NCBI GenBank assembly: GCA_905221605.1
Contig: CAJNDS010000809.1
Span: 35,001-66,835, forward strand
Direction: 5' to 3'
From: Symbiodinium natans
Taxonomy: Eukaryota; Sar; Dinophyceae; Suessiales; Symbiodiniaceae
Length of the DNA stretch: 31,835 nt
Shown: positions 1 through 7,865 of the stretch, one piece after another
How the letters are laid out: each line of letters opens with the position of its first letter
Numbering within the stretch: position 1 is the first letter of the stretch
Made by a program: the position numbers and the translations under genes
The notes under the pieces: generated by a model
Databases searched by the model: none
Seen by the model: the letters and a program-made list of their open reading frames with translations, nothing else
Told to the model about the DNA's origin: nothing

Positions 1-131
1 GTTTAGGGTTTAGGTTTTTTATGGTTTGAGGGTTTAGGGTTTAGGGTTTAGGGTTTAGGGTTTAGGGTTTAGGGTTTAGGGTTTAGGGTTTAGGGTTTAG
101 GGTTTAGGGTTTAGGGTTTAGGGTTTAGGGT
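1..131 (+). repeat. TTTAGGG telomere-type array
   Basis: After a short degenerate start, near-perfect TTTAGGG heptamers run from about position 31 to 130. The unit matches plant, algal and dinoflagellate telomeres. The window may start inside or next to a telomere, but similar arrays recur for 14 kb in both orientations, so this one is not proof of a chromosome end. Confidence 0.95.
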
Positions 132-155
132 CTATTTCGGTTCAGGGCTTAGGGC

Positions 156-197
156 TTGGAAGATCCTTTACAGTCGTCCAGGGGGAAACGGCCAACG
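156..197 (-). CDS. Candidate exon, minus strand
   Basis: It follows the 48-nt intron and reads A-L-A-V-S-P-W-T-T-V-K-D-L-P. The possible donor is GC (CCAA|GCCCTAAG); otherwise the frame meets TGA shortly after. Confidence 0.4.
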
Positions 198-245
198 CTT
201 TAGGGTTTTAGGGGTTAAGAAGTCAGTGGAGGGGGGGGGGGTTAC
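198..245 (-). other. Predicted 48-nt intron
   Basis: On the minus strand it begins GTAACC, continues as a C-run and CTGACTTCTTAAC, which could hold a branch point, and ends CCCTAAAG. Removing it joins G-A-D-S to A-L-A-V-S without a frame change. It is unusually short but complete. Confidence 0.4.
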
Positions 246-292
246 CAGAGTCAGCACCTAAGAGCATACGGCAGGCATCCGCAATAACACGG
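246..292 (-). CDS. Candidate exon, minus strand
   Basis: It reads V-I-A-D-A-C-R-M-L-L-G-A-D-S and ends CTCTG|GTAACC. The 5' boundary is unresolved because the upstream array has an in-frame TAA and no close AG. It joins 197-156 in phase. Confidence 0.45.
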
Positions 293-453
293 TTTAGGGT
301 TTAGGGTTTAGGATTAGCTCGACCCAGCCCTGAATCCTACAATAAATGCTGCCCGCAGTTGGAGGGTTCAAAGCTTAGTGTAACCCTAAACCCGAAACCC
401 TAAACCCCAAACCCTAAACCCTGAACCCTAAACCCGAAATCTTAGCAGCAGGC

Positions 454-509
454 CTGCAACTCGGCCGCCTTCCTTCCCTCAGGAGACACACCTGGCCATG
501 ACGCCATCG
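454..509 (-). CDS. Candidate exon, minus strand
   Basis: A run of 21 C on the minus strand (G-run 518-538) followed by GCTGGAAG makes a strong polypyrimidine and acceptor. 18 codons read M-A-S-W-P-G-V-S-P-E-G-R-K-A-A-E-L-Q. The possible donor is GC (CAG|GCCTGC); TAA follows shortly. Confidence 0.4.
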
Positions 510-517
510 CTTCCAGC

Positions 518-538
518 GGGGGGGGGGGGGGGGGGGGG
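518..538 (+). repeat. 21-bp G homopolymer
   Basis: A pure G run on the plus strand. On the minus strand it is a poly-C tract just upstream of a candidate acceptor. Shorter runs lie at about 230-241, 6166-6178, 9106-9121 and 13699-13710. Confidence 0.9.
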
Positions 539-996
539 TTTGGGGGGTTAAGGGGATTTAAAGGCGTTTAGGGCTTAGGGTGGAGGGTTTAGGGTTTAGG
601 GTTTAGGGTTTAGGGTTTGGGGTTTGGGGTTTCGGGTTTGGGGTTCAGGGTCGAGGCTTGGGGCATAAGGATGGTGATCCCGAAGCCCTAAACCCTCGCA
701 CGCAAGCAATGACAACGATCAAAAAGAAATCACTCCCCAGCTCTGAACCACTCCTACTTCTGAGGGCGGTGCGCGAGCAAAACAGGGGCCCTAAACCCTA
801 CACTTCCTGGCTGACGACGCAGAAAAAGCGCAATACAGCAGACCCTTGGAATCCCAATTGCAACCCTCGCCCCCTCCCCCCCTTCCCCCCACGAACCAAA
901 AAAACTAAATCCCAAAACCTAAAACCCTAAACCCCAAACCCTACATCCTTAACGCTAAACCCTAAACCCTAAGCCAAGCCCCCAGTGAGACCTAAC

Positions 997-1041
997 CTCC
1001 GGAGATTGGCCTTGTGTCTCGACCCAGAAGGCCATGCGAAC
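997..1041 (-). CDS. Candidate exon, minus strand
   Basis: The acceptor is AACGTAAG and the donor CCGGAG|GTTAGG. 15 codons reading V-R-M-A-F-W-V-E-T-Q-G-Q-S-P-E, phase 0 at both ends. The intron then turns into TTTAGGG-type sequence. Confidence 0.4.
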
Positions 1042-1273
1042 CTTACGTTGAGCAAAGGGTTTGGGGTTTAGGGTTTAGGGTTTAGGGTTTACGGTTTACG
1101 GTTTAGGGTTCAGGAGGTGGCACCCTGCAGGATGAGACTGTTACGATTTCAGGTTGAGGCTGAGGGTTTAGGGCTTCAAGAGGACAGGAAAACTTTTGGG
1201 GCCTTACTCGTCAAGCCCTAAGGCCCTACATGTGTCAATCCCTAAACCCTAAACCCTAAACCTCTCTTTTTGC

Positions 1274-1400
1274 GATGATGATGATTATGATGATGATGAT
1301 GATGATGATGATTCTTCTTAGTTTCATTCTTATTTATCTATTTATGGATTTGTTTTTTATTACGATTATTATTATCATTATGATTATACAAATACATAAA
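1274..1400 (+). repeat. ATG trinucleotide and AT-rich tract
   Basis: A GATGAT-type microsatellite (1275-1312) followed by ATT/TAT-rich sequence. Methionine-rich translations here are artefacts. Confidence 0.85.
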
Positions 1401-1409
1401 CTCGAATGG

Positions 1410-1685
1410 AATCGTGGACATAGGCACAAGCCCTTCGTGGGCAAGGCACAGGGCACAAACCTTCGTGGGCAGAGGCTATGCCCACGAGGGTTTGTGCCTA
1501 TGCTCACCAAGGTCGTTGGCTATGCCTACGAAAGCTTGTGCCTAAAATCTGTTCCTGGCAGGTCATTTAGGCACAAACTTTTGTGGACATAGGCACAACC
1601 CTTCGTGGGCATGAGGCACAAACCGTCGTGGGCACGGGTACAAACCTTCGAGGGCATAGGCACCCACCTTCGTGGGCCTGGGACG
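1410..1685 (+). repeat. Degenerate minisatellite with an internal inversion
   Basis: About a dozen imperfect copies of a ~20-bp motif near GGCACAAACCTTCGTGGGCA. Most copies are in one orientation; those around 1479-1550 are inverted, creating a hairpin (see findings). No coding sequence is convincing here. Confidence 0.75.
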
Positions 1686-1771
1686 GCCTCTGGGCTTTAG
1701 GGTTTAGGGGTTAGGGTTTAAAGCTTAGGGTTAAGGGTTTAGCGTTTCAGGGTTGCTGCCCATGTGGTCGA

Positions 1772-1857
1772 GGCACTCTGCACCATACGAAGAGCCGGGT
1801 GCCCCACGTGCCACATGACGGAGGCCACCACCGACTCTAGCATGAGCAGAGTCAGAC
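1772..1857 (-). CDS. Possible exon, minus strand
   Basis: After TGTCCAAG the frame reads L-T-L-L-M-L-E-S-V-V-A-S-V-M-W-H-V-G-H-P and stays open to about 1772. The donor is uncertain (ATG|GTG or TGG|GCAGCA). An overlapping plus-strand frame is longer but has less natural composition. Confidence 0.3.
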
Positions 1858-2192
1858 CTTGGACACGTTGGCCCTTAAGCTTGAAACCCCATCATGGGGG
1901 GGGCTTCCGCAAACTAGGGGTACCCAAAGGGATTCTATTCTATTTGGGGTATGAATGGGGTACGCCTCTTGTGGGAAATATCAAAATTTCTGGAACAGAA
2001 TCTGAAAACTGGGAAAGTAGCCCAAGCGACTGTCCACACCTCTCTCCTCTAGCTAGACCCAGAGGTTTAACTGCAAAACCTATAGAGCCGCTTTTGAAGT
2101 GATTGAAACTTTCTTTAGGGCTCAGCGTGTTCTGAACCCAAGTCCTTAACCTTAACCCTAAACCCTAAACCCTAAACCCTAGATCCTGAAAC

Positions 2193-2274
2193 CCTCCAAG
2201 CTTTCCGCGAAAAAAGGAACCCGAAGTCCCACTCTGGGGCTCCGTCGCACATCGGGGACATCTTCTGGACGGCT
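2193..2274 (-). CDS. Candidate exon, minus strand
   Basis: The acceptor is CGCCCTCGCAG and the donor TGGAGG|GTTTCAGG. It reads A-V-Q-K-M-S-P-M-C-D-G-A-P-E-W-D-F-G-F-L over 27 codons. A second frame is also open; this one looks more protein-like. Confidence 0.4.
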
Positions 2275-2292
2275 CTGCGAGGGCGTGTTCGG

Positions 2293-2500
2293 GTTTAGGG
2301 TTTAGGGTTTAGGGTTTAGGGTTTAGGGTTTAGGGTTTAGGGTTTAGGGTTTAGGGTTTAGGGTTTAGGGTTTAGGGTTTAGGGTTTAGGGTTTAGGGGT
2401 TAGGGGTTAGGGGTTAGGGGTTAGGGTTTAGGGTTTAGGGGTTAGGGGTTCGGGTTTAGGGGTTAGGGGTTAGGGTTTAGGGTTTAGGGTTTAGGGTGCA
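2293..2500 (+). repeat. Long TTTAGGG array with TTAGGGG variants
   Basis: Over 200 bp, first pure TTTAGGG, then a block of TTAGGGG variants, then TTTAGGG again. On the minus strand it ends just upstream of the acceptor of the 2274-2193 island. Confidence 0.95.
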
Positions 2501-2639
2501 GGGTTAGGGACTCGTGGTTTTGGGCTGAGTTTGTCAAGGTTAAGAAGTTTTAGGCTTGGAGGGTTTTGCAGCTACATGGCCATAGAGGAGGAGGGCAGAA
2601 GAGGAACCACCCTCAGCAACCCTGAGCCCGAAACAGCCT

Positions 2640-2887
2640 ATCCATGAGTCCCTAACCCTAAACCCTAAACCCCAAAACCCTCAAAACCTAAGCCCAGAGT
2701 CCATGAAACCCAAACCCTAAACCCTAAAGCCCTGAACTCCAAGCCCTGAAGTCCCGAAGCCCCAAACCCTAACACCCTACACCCTAAACCCTAAACCCCA
2801 ACACCCTGAACTACGAAACCCTTAAGCTCCTAAACCCTAAACCCTAAACCCTAAACCCGAAACCCTAAACCCTAAACCCCCTTCAAC
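2640..2887 (-). repeat. Degenerate CCCTAAA arrays
   Basis: CCCTAAA heptamers with many variants (CCCCAAA, CCCTGAA, CCCGAAA). On the minus strand this follows the donor of the 2999-2888 island. Confidence 0.85.
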
Positions 2888-2999
2888 CCTGGAGCCCCCC
2901 GAATCTCCGGCCTGCAGCCGCCGTCGCTTTCGAGGCCCGGCCGTCTCCCCTCCTAGCGCGAGCGCGAGCGTCTGGGAGCTTTTGTTGGGTTTTTGGCGT
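2888..2999 (-). CDS. Candidate exon, minus strand, basic
   Basis: The acceptor is CCTCGAAAG and the donor TCCAGG|GTTGAAGG. 37 codons after one base, with P-R-K-R-R-R-L-Q-A-G, which resembles a nuclear localisation signal. Its composition is GC-rich, so chance openness is a concern. Confidence 0.35.
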
Positions 3000-3006
3000 C
3001 TTTCGA

Positions 3007-3085
3007 GGGTTTGGGGTTTAGGGTTTAGGGTTTAGGGTTTAGGGTTTAGGGTTTAGGGTTGAGGGTTTAGGGTTTAGGGCTTTAT
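3007..3085 (+). repeat. TTTAGGG array
   Basis: About ten heptamers with one GTTGAGG variant. It lies upstream (minus strand) of the 2999-2888 island. Confidence 0.9.
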
Positions 3086-3097
3086 AGGGTTTAGGGG

Positions 3098-3199
3098 TCA
3101 TCGGCGCTCCATGGCTCCTGGAGAGAACGGGGACCAGAGCGGCGATCGAGGGGAGCGAGGGCTCGTGTTCGGCTCCTCCTTGACGCTGTCGCGTTGCGC
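3098..3199 (-). CDS. Candidate terminal exon, minus strand
   Basis: The acceptor is CGGATACCAG|GCG. 33 codons then TGA, reading A-Q-R-D-S-V-K-E-E-P-N-T-S-P-R-S-P-R-S-P: a Ser/Pro/Arg-rich tail. The plus strand has an ATG at 3111 and an open frame ending at GTTTAGGG, so plus-strand coding is the main alternative. Confidence 0.4.
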   Translation of the reverse strand, partial: AQRDSVKEEPNTSPRSPRSPLWSPFSPGAMERR

Positions 3200-3211
3200 C
3201 TGGTATCCGGG

Positions 3212-3600
3212 TCGGTTTAGGGTTTAGGGTTTAGGGTTTAGGGTTTAGGGTTTAGGGTCTAGGGTCTAGGGTTTAGGGCTTAGGGCTTAGGGCCTAGGGT
3301 TTAGGGTTGGGGGTATAGGGGGGCTTTGGGGCTTGGGGGGGGGGTTAGGGTTTGTAGGGTTTGGGGGGCTTGGGGGTTTGGTTCAGGGAGTTCAGGGGGT
3401 TCAGGGAGTTCAGAAATTTCAGGGGGTTTAGGGGGTTTAGGGAGTTTAGGGGGTTTAAGGGGTTCAGGGTGTTTAAGGTTTCTTTTTTTGGCTCAGGGGG
3501 CTTCGGGGGTTCCAGGGGTTTTCGGCTTTAGGGCGTTTAGGGCGTTTAGGGTGTTTAGGGCGTTTAGGGCGTCTAGGGCGTTTAGGGCGTTCAGGGCTTA
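3212..3600 (+). repeat. TTTAGGG array decaying into 9-bp GCGTTTAGG repeats
   Basis: The array starts as TTTAGGG and drifts through TTCAGGGAG-type units. It ends as seven or so copies of a 9-mer near GCGTTTAGG (about 3530-3600). The 9-bp unit gives an artefactual in-phase A-F-R-A-F-R translation. Confidence 0.85.
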
Positions 3601-3699
3601 GATGGCACAGGGCTTGACGGCGTCTTTGGCTTAGAGATTTTTGGTTCAGGGTTTGATTCGGGCTTGCTGGCTTTGCAGGGGCCAGCTAGTGTTCTCCCA

Positions 3700-3815
3700 G
3701 AACCCCAAGCCCTAAACCCTAAACCCTAGACCCTAAAACCCTAAACCCTAAACCCAAATCCCAAACCCTAAACCCTAAACCCAAAACCCTAAACCCTAAA
3801 CCCTAAACCCGAACC
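3700..3815 (-). repeat. CCCTAAA array
   Basis: Mostly CCCTAAA with CCCAAAT/CCCAAAA variants. Together with 3212-3310 it forms an oppositely oriented pair. Confidence 0.9.
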
Positions 3816-4111
3816 GACTGTACCTGTTAAAGTCTCAACATCCTAAACCCTTTTGGCTACTCAAGAACTGCGATTTCTGGGTTTAAACCCAACTTGAACC
3901 CAGCAGGGGTGTCGGGTTTGGGTTTAGGGGTTTAGAGTTAGGGTTTCAGGGTTGAGGGTCTCGGCGATGTTGTGTAAAGGACTTAGAGAGTCCGGGTCGC
4001 GGGGGTATACTGCACGTTGCAGGTTGGCTGCTTGGATATTTAGGACTTTGGTGCGGGGCTTGAGCCCCTGAAGTTCCTAACCCCCCAAATTCCCTAAGCC
4101 CCCCAAGCAGC

Positions 4112-4135
4112 CTGTTCCAACAGCTTCCTTCGCTC
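4112..4135 (-). CDS. Possible micro-exon, minus strand
   Basis: A good pyrimidine stretch and CCCTGGGCAG acceptor precede E-R-R-K-L-L-E-Q, followed by a possible GC donor (CAG|GCTGCT). It is too short to judge alone and is listed because of the strong acceptor. Confidence 0.25.
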
Positions 4136-4239
4136 CTGCCCAGGGGCCAAAGCGGGGAGGAGGTGTCCGAACCCCTCACCCCGCCTAACCCAGCCCAGAA
4201 CCCTTAAGCCCTTAACCCCTAAACCCTAAACTCCAGTTT

Positions 4240-4735
4240 CGGACTTGCTACAGATCAGGCTACGGGCTCAATTTCGGGTTTCGGGAAGAGGGTGCATGGT
4301 CAGGCTTCCCCACTCAAGAAGAGAAAAGGGTGCCTTTCGGTGTTTTGGAGTTACAGGGGATCCTACAATGGTTTCGGGTTTAAGGGTTTAATGTAGCTCC
4401 ATAACCCTAAAGAGCACGGGCACCGCGTGGGCATCCTAGCTGCTAAAAAGTGCTTTACCGAACTCTGCGCCTACTAGCGCAAAACTCTGTGGCAAGTCAG
4501 AACAGTCTCCGGTCTCCCAGTGCAAGGCTCCAGAACCCTGAAAGCTCCAAAAACCTACAAGAATGCTCTAGAATCTCTAGAAGCCCTCATTAGACCCCAA
4601 AATCAAAAGCCATTAGCACTCTCCATGGGCCAAATGAAAGAGTCTAAACATATTCACCAAGCCCTACGTCATGAATTTCTTGGCTACTGACAAGTAGGTC
4701 CGAAACTAGGGGTACGTACCTTAGTGCTAAACCCA
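4240..4735. other. Unique spacer, no gene seen
   Basis: About 500 bp of mixed sequence with almost no telomere units. I found no island with both a good acceptor and a donor on either strand. Confidence 0.5.
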
Positions 4736-4779
4736 GCCCTAAACCCTAAACCCGAAACCTGAAACCCACAACCCTAAAC

Positions 4780-4871
4780 CCTCGGGGTGGGCGCGCCCGG
4801 GACCAGCCCACGCGGGACTGCAGCAAGGCCAGCTGGCGACGCAACATGGAGGTGGAGCCGAAGGACATGTC
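4780..4871 (-). CDS. Candidate exon, minus strand
   Basis: The acceptor is CCATTCCCAG|GAC and the donor CGAGG|GTTTAGGG. 30 codons plus two bases, reading D-M-S-F-G-S-T-S-M-L-R-R-Q-L-A-L-L-Q-S-R and then V-G-W-S-R-A-R-P-P-R. One of the cleanest islands in the window. The plus strand is open too, but lacks an equally good acceptor. Confidence 0.5.
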
Positions 4872-4885
4872 CTGGGAATGGAGGG

Positions 4886-5064
4886 TTTCTGTGTTTAGGG
4901 TTTAGGGGTTTAGGGGTTTAGGGGTTTAGGGGTTTAGGGGTTTAGGGGTTTAGGGGTTTAGGGGTTTAGGGTTTAGGGTTTAGGGTTTAGGGTTTAGGGT
5001 TTAGGGTTTAGGGTTTAGGGTTTAGGGTTTAGGGTTTAGGGTTTAGGGTTTAGGGTTTAGGGTC
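4886..5064 (+). repeat. TTTAGGGG octamers then TTTAGGG heptamers
   Basis: Eight exact TTTAGGGG units at 4901-4964, then about 14 TTTAGGG units. The switch is sharp, which suggests local amplification of a variant. Confidence 0.95.
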
Positions 5065-5116
5065 AATGCAAGCTCCATGAGACCTCACTTCACACTCCAA
5101 GTAGCTCCGAGACCTC

Positions 5117-5425
5117 AAACCCAAAACCCTAAACCCTAAACCCTATCTAAACCCTAAACCCTAAACCCAAAACCCTAGGCCGCAAACCCCCGAACTAGGC
5201 GGCAGACCCCCACGGCAGCCGCTCGAAGCTATTTCAAGCTTCACGGTTCAGCCCAAAACTGGAAGCCTTCAACCCTGAACCCTAAACCCTAAACTTGAAG
5301 CCGAAATCCCAAACCCTAAACCCTAAACCCCAAACCCTAAACCCCAAACCCCAAACCCTAAACCCCAAACCCTAAACCCTAAACCCCAAACCCTAAACCC
5401 TAAACCCCAAACCCTGAACCCTAAA
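5117..5425 (-). repeat. CCCTAAA/CCCCAAA arrays with a short spacer
   Basis: Two C-strand arrays (5117-5180 and about 5270-5425), the second alternating CCCTAAA with CCCCAAA. The ~90-bp spacer between them shows no convincing frame. Confidence 0.85.
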
Positions 5426-5463
5426 GAGACTAGGACAACAAGTCCATGGACCCTCTAGGCCTC

Positions 5464-5505
5464 GGGGCCCCCGAGGGCACGGCGATACCCCGGTTCGCCA
5501 GCGTG
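5464..5505 (-). pseudogene. Duplicated exon fragment
   Basis: About 41 bases match 5602-5643 with four or so substitutions (reading T-L-A-N-R-G-I-A-V-P-S-G instead of T-L-V-N-R-G-I-A-L-P-S-G). A TTTAGGG array lies between the two copies. This copy has no visible acceptor and its frame meets TAG further on, so I read it as a partial duplicate. Confidence 0.5.
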
Positions 5506-5605
5506 GGTTTCGGGTTTAGGATTTAAGGTTTAGGGTCTAGGGTTTAGGGTTTAGGGTTTAGGGTTTAGGGTTTAGGGTTTAGGGTTTAGGGTTTAGGTTT
5601 AGGGC

Positions 5606-5671
5606 CCCCGAGGGCAAGGCGATGCCCCGGTTCACCAGCGTGAGGAAGCGGTAGAGAGCCGTGCGAAGCTC
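5606..5671 (-). CDS. Candidate exon, minus strand
   Basis: The acceptor is TTCGGCCAG|GAG. 22 codons, reading E-L-R-T-A-L-Y-R-F-L-T-L-V-N-R-G-I-A-L-P. It joins the 5878-5768 island in phase across a 96-nt intron. The likely donor is GC (TCGGGG|GCCCTAAAC). Its 3' part is duplicated at 5464-5505. Confidence 0.5.
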
Positions 5672-5767
5672 CTGGCCGAAGGCATTCGTTCATGGTTTCG
5701 GGCTCAGTAGCCCTAAACCCTAAACCCTAAACCCCTAACCCCTAACCCCTAAACCCTAGACCCTTAC

Positions 5768-5878
5768 ATTCAGAAACTTCAGGGCTGCAGGTTTGAGAGT
5801 TCTGGGTTCAGGGGTTAGGGTTTCGGCTTTGCCGACATCGGGGTTTTCCGATGCAAGCAGAGGGTTGGCAGGAGCTGG
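5768..5878 (-). CDS. Candidate exon, minus strand
   Basis: The acceptor is ACCCTCCAG and the donor the textbook CTGAAT|GTAAGG. 37 codons, phase 0 at both ends, reading N-P-L-L-A-S-E-N-P-D-V-G-K-A-E-T-L-T-P and ending L-K-F-L-N. It lies downstream of the TGA at 6181, so it probably belongs to a second minus-strand gene. Confidence 0.5.
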
Positions 5879-6013
5879 CTGGAGGGTTTAGGGTTTAGGG
5901 TTTAGGGTTTAGGGTTTAGGGTTTAGGGTTTAGGGTTTAGGGTTTAGGGTTTAGGGTTTAGGGTTTAGGGTTTAGGGTTTAGGGTTTAGGGTTTAGGGTT
6001 TAGGGTTTAGGGC
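5879..6013 (+). repeat. Pure TTTAGGG array
   Basis: About 19 nearly perfect heptamers, the cleanest long array in the window. On the minus strand its end supplies the CCCTAAACCCTCCAG acceptor region of the 5878-5768 island. Confidence 0.95.
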
Positions 6014-6180
6014 GCTTATAGAGGGGTTGAACTCAAAGGTTGAGTTGAGGGCTCTTTAAGATTTAGGGCTAAGGGCTCAGGTTAAGGCACCCTCGACCCT
6101 AGACCCCAAGACCGACACCTAAACCCCAAGGGCTTGCTTTTTTGAGGGGAGTTAAGGCTTGGGGGGGGGGGGGGCAACGT

Positions 6181-6288
6181 TCAGAAGCAATCTTGGTCAA
6201 ACTTCTTCCGGGACCCAGCCGCATTCCATCCATTCTTTCTGATACCCCGAACGAGCCGCATTTCCTGGGCGAACATGAGGTCTCGGGA
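6181..6288 (-). CDS. Candidate terminal exon with TGA stop, minus strand
   Basis: The acceptor is TTTACACTCAAG. 35 codons then TGA, reading L-M-F-A-Q-E-M-R-L-V-R-G-I-R-K-N-G-W, then A-A-G-S-R-K-K-F-D-Q-D-C-F. It is phase 0 and follows directly from the 6615-6538 island. No GT or GC donor is needed, so I read the TGA as a genuine end. The longer open frame that overlaps it is a shadow. Confidence 0.5.
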   Translation of the reverse strand, partial: SRDLMFAQEMRLVRGIRKNGWNAAGSRKKFDQDCF

Positions 6289-6378
6289 CTTGAGTGTAAA
6301 TTTAGCATCTAGGCTTTGGGTCTGAGGGTTAGAGCATCTTGAGGGCTGAAGGTCTTCAGGGCCTGTCGGTTCTTTAGG

Positions 6379-6495
6379 TAGTTTAGGGTTTAGGGTTTGG
6401 GGTTTAGGGTTTAGGGTTTAGGGTTTAGGGTTTAGGGTTTGGGGTTTGGGGTTTGGGGTTTGGGGTTTGGGGTTTGGGGTTTGGGGTTTAGGGTC
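6379..6495 (+). repeat. TTTAGGG array with a TTTGGGG block
   Basis: TTTAGGG units followed by seven exact TTTGGGG units (6438-6486). It lies inside the predicted intron between the 6615-6538 and 6288-6181 islands. Confidence 0.9.
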
Positions 6496-6537
6496 GTTAG
6501 GGTCGTTAAAGCGCACCGACGGCTGCTGCTTCTACAC

Positions 6538-6615
6538 GCTGGGATACTCCATGTCGAGCTGGTCCGGCGGATGTGAGGTCAGGAAGGACAGGATTGACTC
6601 CAGCTCCGTGAACCC
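6538..6615 (-). CDS. Candidate exon, minus strand
   Basis: The acceptor is inside a telomere unit (TTTAG|GGG). 26 codons, phase 0 at both ends, reading F-T-E-L-E-S-I-L-S-F-L-T-S-H-P-P-D-Q. The donor is CCCAGC|GTGTAG. The plus strand of this island is also open and Cys-rich; phase continuity with islands on both sides favours minus. Confidence 0.5.
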
Positions 6616-6777
6616 CTAAACCCTAAACCCTAAACCCTAAACCCCAAACCCTGTTCTGCGGCGGCCAACTCGACGACAACACGGACTGCTAGTGCCCAGG
6701 CTCAGGCGGCAAGCCTGCACGCCTTTGCCAAAGCTCCGGGCACCCGTAGCCAAGAAAAGGGATGAGCCAACTCGTAC

Positions 6778-6903
6778 CCCTAAACCCCAAACCCCCTAAA
6801 CCCTAAACCCTAAACCCTAAAACCCAAACCCTAAACCCTAAACCCTAAACCCTAAACCCTAAACCCTAAACCCTAAACCCTAAACCCTAAACCCTAAACC
6901 CCA
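6778..6903 (-). repeat. CCCTAAA array
   Basis: About 16 CCCTAAA units with a few variants. On the minus strand it reads GTTTAGGG directly from the donor of the 6995-6900 island. The ~120 bp between it and 6656 has an open minus frame, but no exon is assigned. Confidence 0.95.
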
Positions 6904-6995
6904 CCAAATGTGGAGTGGCCCTCCTTGAGGGCAAACCCGGTATGTGCCTGCAGCCGTCTGTTGTCCTGCAGAAGGTCCACGCAGATCTTGTGGAC
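6900..6995 (-). CDS. Candidate exon, minus strand
   Basis: The acceptor is CCCCTGAAG and the donor GGTGGG|GTTTAGGG. 32 codons, phase 0 at both ends, reading V-H-K-I-C-V-D-L-L-Q-D-N-R-R-L-Q-A-H. The following intron (6899-6616) starts GTTTAGGG, contains a long TTTAGGG array, and ends inside a heptamer. Confidence 0.55.
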
Positions 6996-7009
6996 CTTCA
7001 GGGGATGGG

Positions 7010-7180
7010 AACTTCAGGGTTAGGACTTAGGGCTTTAGGGCTCTGGGGCTCTAGGGCTCTGGGGCTTAGGGCTTAGCGTTTAGGGTTTAGGGCCTAGGGC
7101 TTAGGGTTTAGGGTTTAGGGCCTCTGGGGGGTTCCCCTAAACCCTAAACCCTAAACCCTAAACCCTAAACCCTAAACCCT
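7010..7180. repeat. Hairpin pair of telomere arrays
   Basis: TTTAGGG-type units (7020-7125) then GGGGGGTTCCCC then CCCTAAA units (7135-7180). The whole block is one inverted repeat with a minimal centre and is the predicted intron between the 7284-7178 and 6995-6900 islands. Confidence 0.85.
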
Positions 7181-7284
7181 CAGAGTTGAGCGCCTCTTTG
7201 GACAGATCCAAGAAGACCGTCTTGGCTTCGTCGAAGTTCTTGGCGAGGCTCAGCAGCGAATCGGCACCTGCGGCTTCACACGGT
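7178..7284 (-). CDS. Candidate exon, minus strand
   Basis: The acceptor is GAGCCCTAG and the donor GAGG|GTTTAGGG. One base, 35 codons and one base. It reads G-A-D-S-L-L-S-L-A-K-N-F-D-E-A-K-T-V-F-L followed by D-L-S-K-E-A-L-N-S-E, helix-like and without stops. It joins the upstream island in phase, but its phase 1 end does not match the phase 0 start proposed for 6995-6900. Confidence 0.55.
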
Positions 7285-7738
7285 CTAGGGCTCAGGGTTT
7301 AGGTTTAGTGTTTAGGGTTTAGGGTTTAGGTTTAGGTTTAGAGTTTAGGGTTTAGGGTTTAGGGTTTAGGGTGTAGGGTTTAGGGTTTAGAGTTAAGGGT
7401 TCAGGGTGTAGGCTCCCAATGGTGCCCCAAGCTCAGAGGTTCCAATATTAGGTTTAGGGTTTAGGGCTGACAATGATCAAGTTGAAAATCCCAAGCCTCC
7501 CAAACTCAAACCCTAAACATCTAAAACCTCAAACTCCTGAACCCCCAAACCCCCATACAGGTCTCCTCCGACTGGCTCTTCGCAGAGAAGGAGGGAATTC
7601 GGCACCCTTCTTCCCCCTATAAAAGCCCTTGAAGAAAATTCTAGAGGGTACCTACCTCCCTCATCCCCTACTACCCTAAACCCTAAACCCTAAACCCCAA
7701 ACCCTAAACCCTAAACCCGAAACCCTAAACCCGAAACC
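7285..7738. other. Predicted intron with arrays at both ends
   Basis: TTTAGGG-type array (7285-7410), unique middle (7411-7665, no gene seen), CCCTAAA-type array (7666-7737). On the minus strand it starts GTTTCGGG and ends CCCTAG. Confidence 0.5.
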
Positions 7739-7844
7739 TTGCCATGGCACAGTTCCTCATGGTCTCCATCGGCACTGGGTCTTCTATGGCCCGCCGGAGG
7801 GCCAAGCACATCGCCTTGGCGTTCACGAGGACCTCCCCGAGAGT
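7738..7844 (-). CDS. Candidate exon, minus strand
   Basis: The acceptor is CACCAAAAAG and the donor AAG|GTTTCGGG. 35 codons plus two bases, reading T-L-G-E-V-L-V-N-A-K-A-M-C-L-A-L-R-R-A-I and ending M-R-N-C-A-M-A. The two spare bases AG complete an Arg codon with the first base of 7284-7178. Coding-like sequence continues upstream of the acceptor (F-I-T-K-K), so the true start may lie further up. Confidence 0.55.
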
Positions 7845-7865
7845 CTTTTTGGTGATGAAGGTGTG

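Noticed and set aside
1-131. True chromosome end
   Set aside because: Similar arrays occur for 14 kb in both orientations, so position 1 alone cannot show a terminus.
3111-3212. Plus-strand first exon starting ATG
   Set aside because: Open and followed by GTTTAGGG, but the minus strand has a CAG|G acceptor and a more natural Ser/Pro-rich tail. Kept only as an alternative.
3530-3600. A-F-R-A-F-R protein repeat
   Set aside because: A 9-bp derivative of the telomere unit is in phase with the code by length alone; no start, no splice sites, no conservation.
3846-3866. Dinoflagellate spliced-leader relic (TTTTGGCTACTCAAG)
   Set aside because: It has two extra bases inside the expected TTTTGGCTCAAG and no match upstream; chance similarity is likely.
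6656-6778. Cys-rich plus-strand exon (C-G-G-Q-L-D-D-N-T-D-C)
   Set aside because: Interrupted by TAG, and the stretch lies inside a phase-consistent minus-strand intron.
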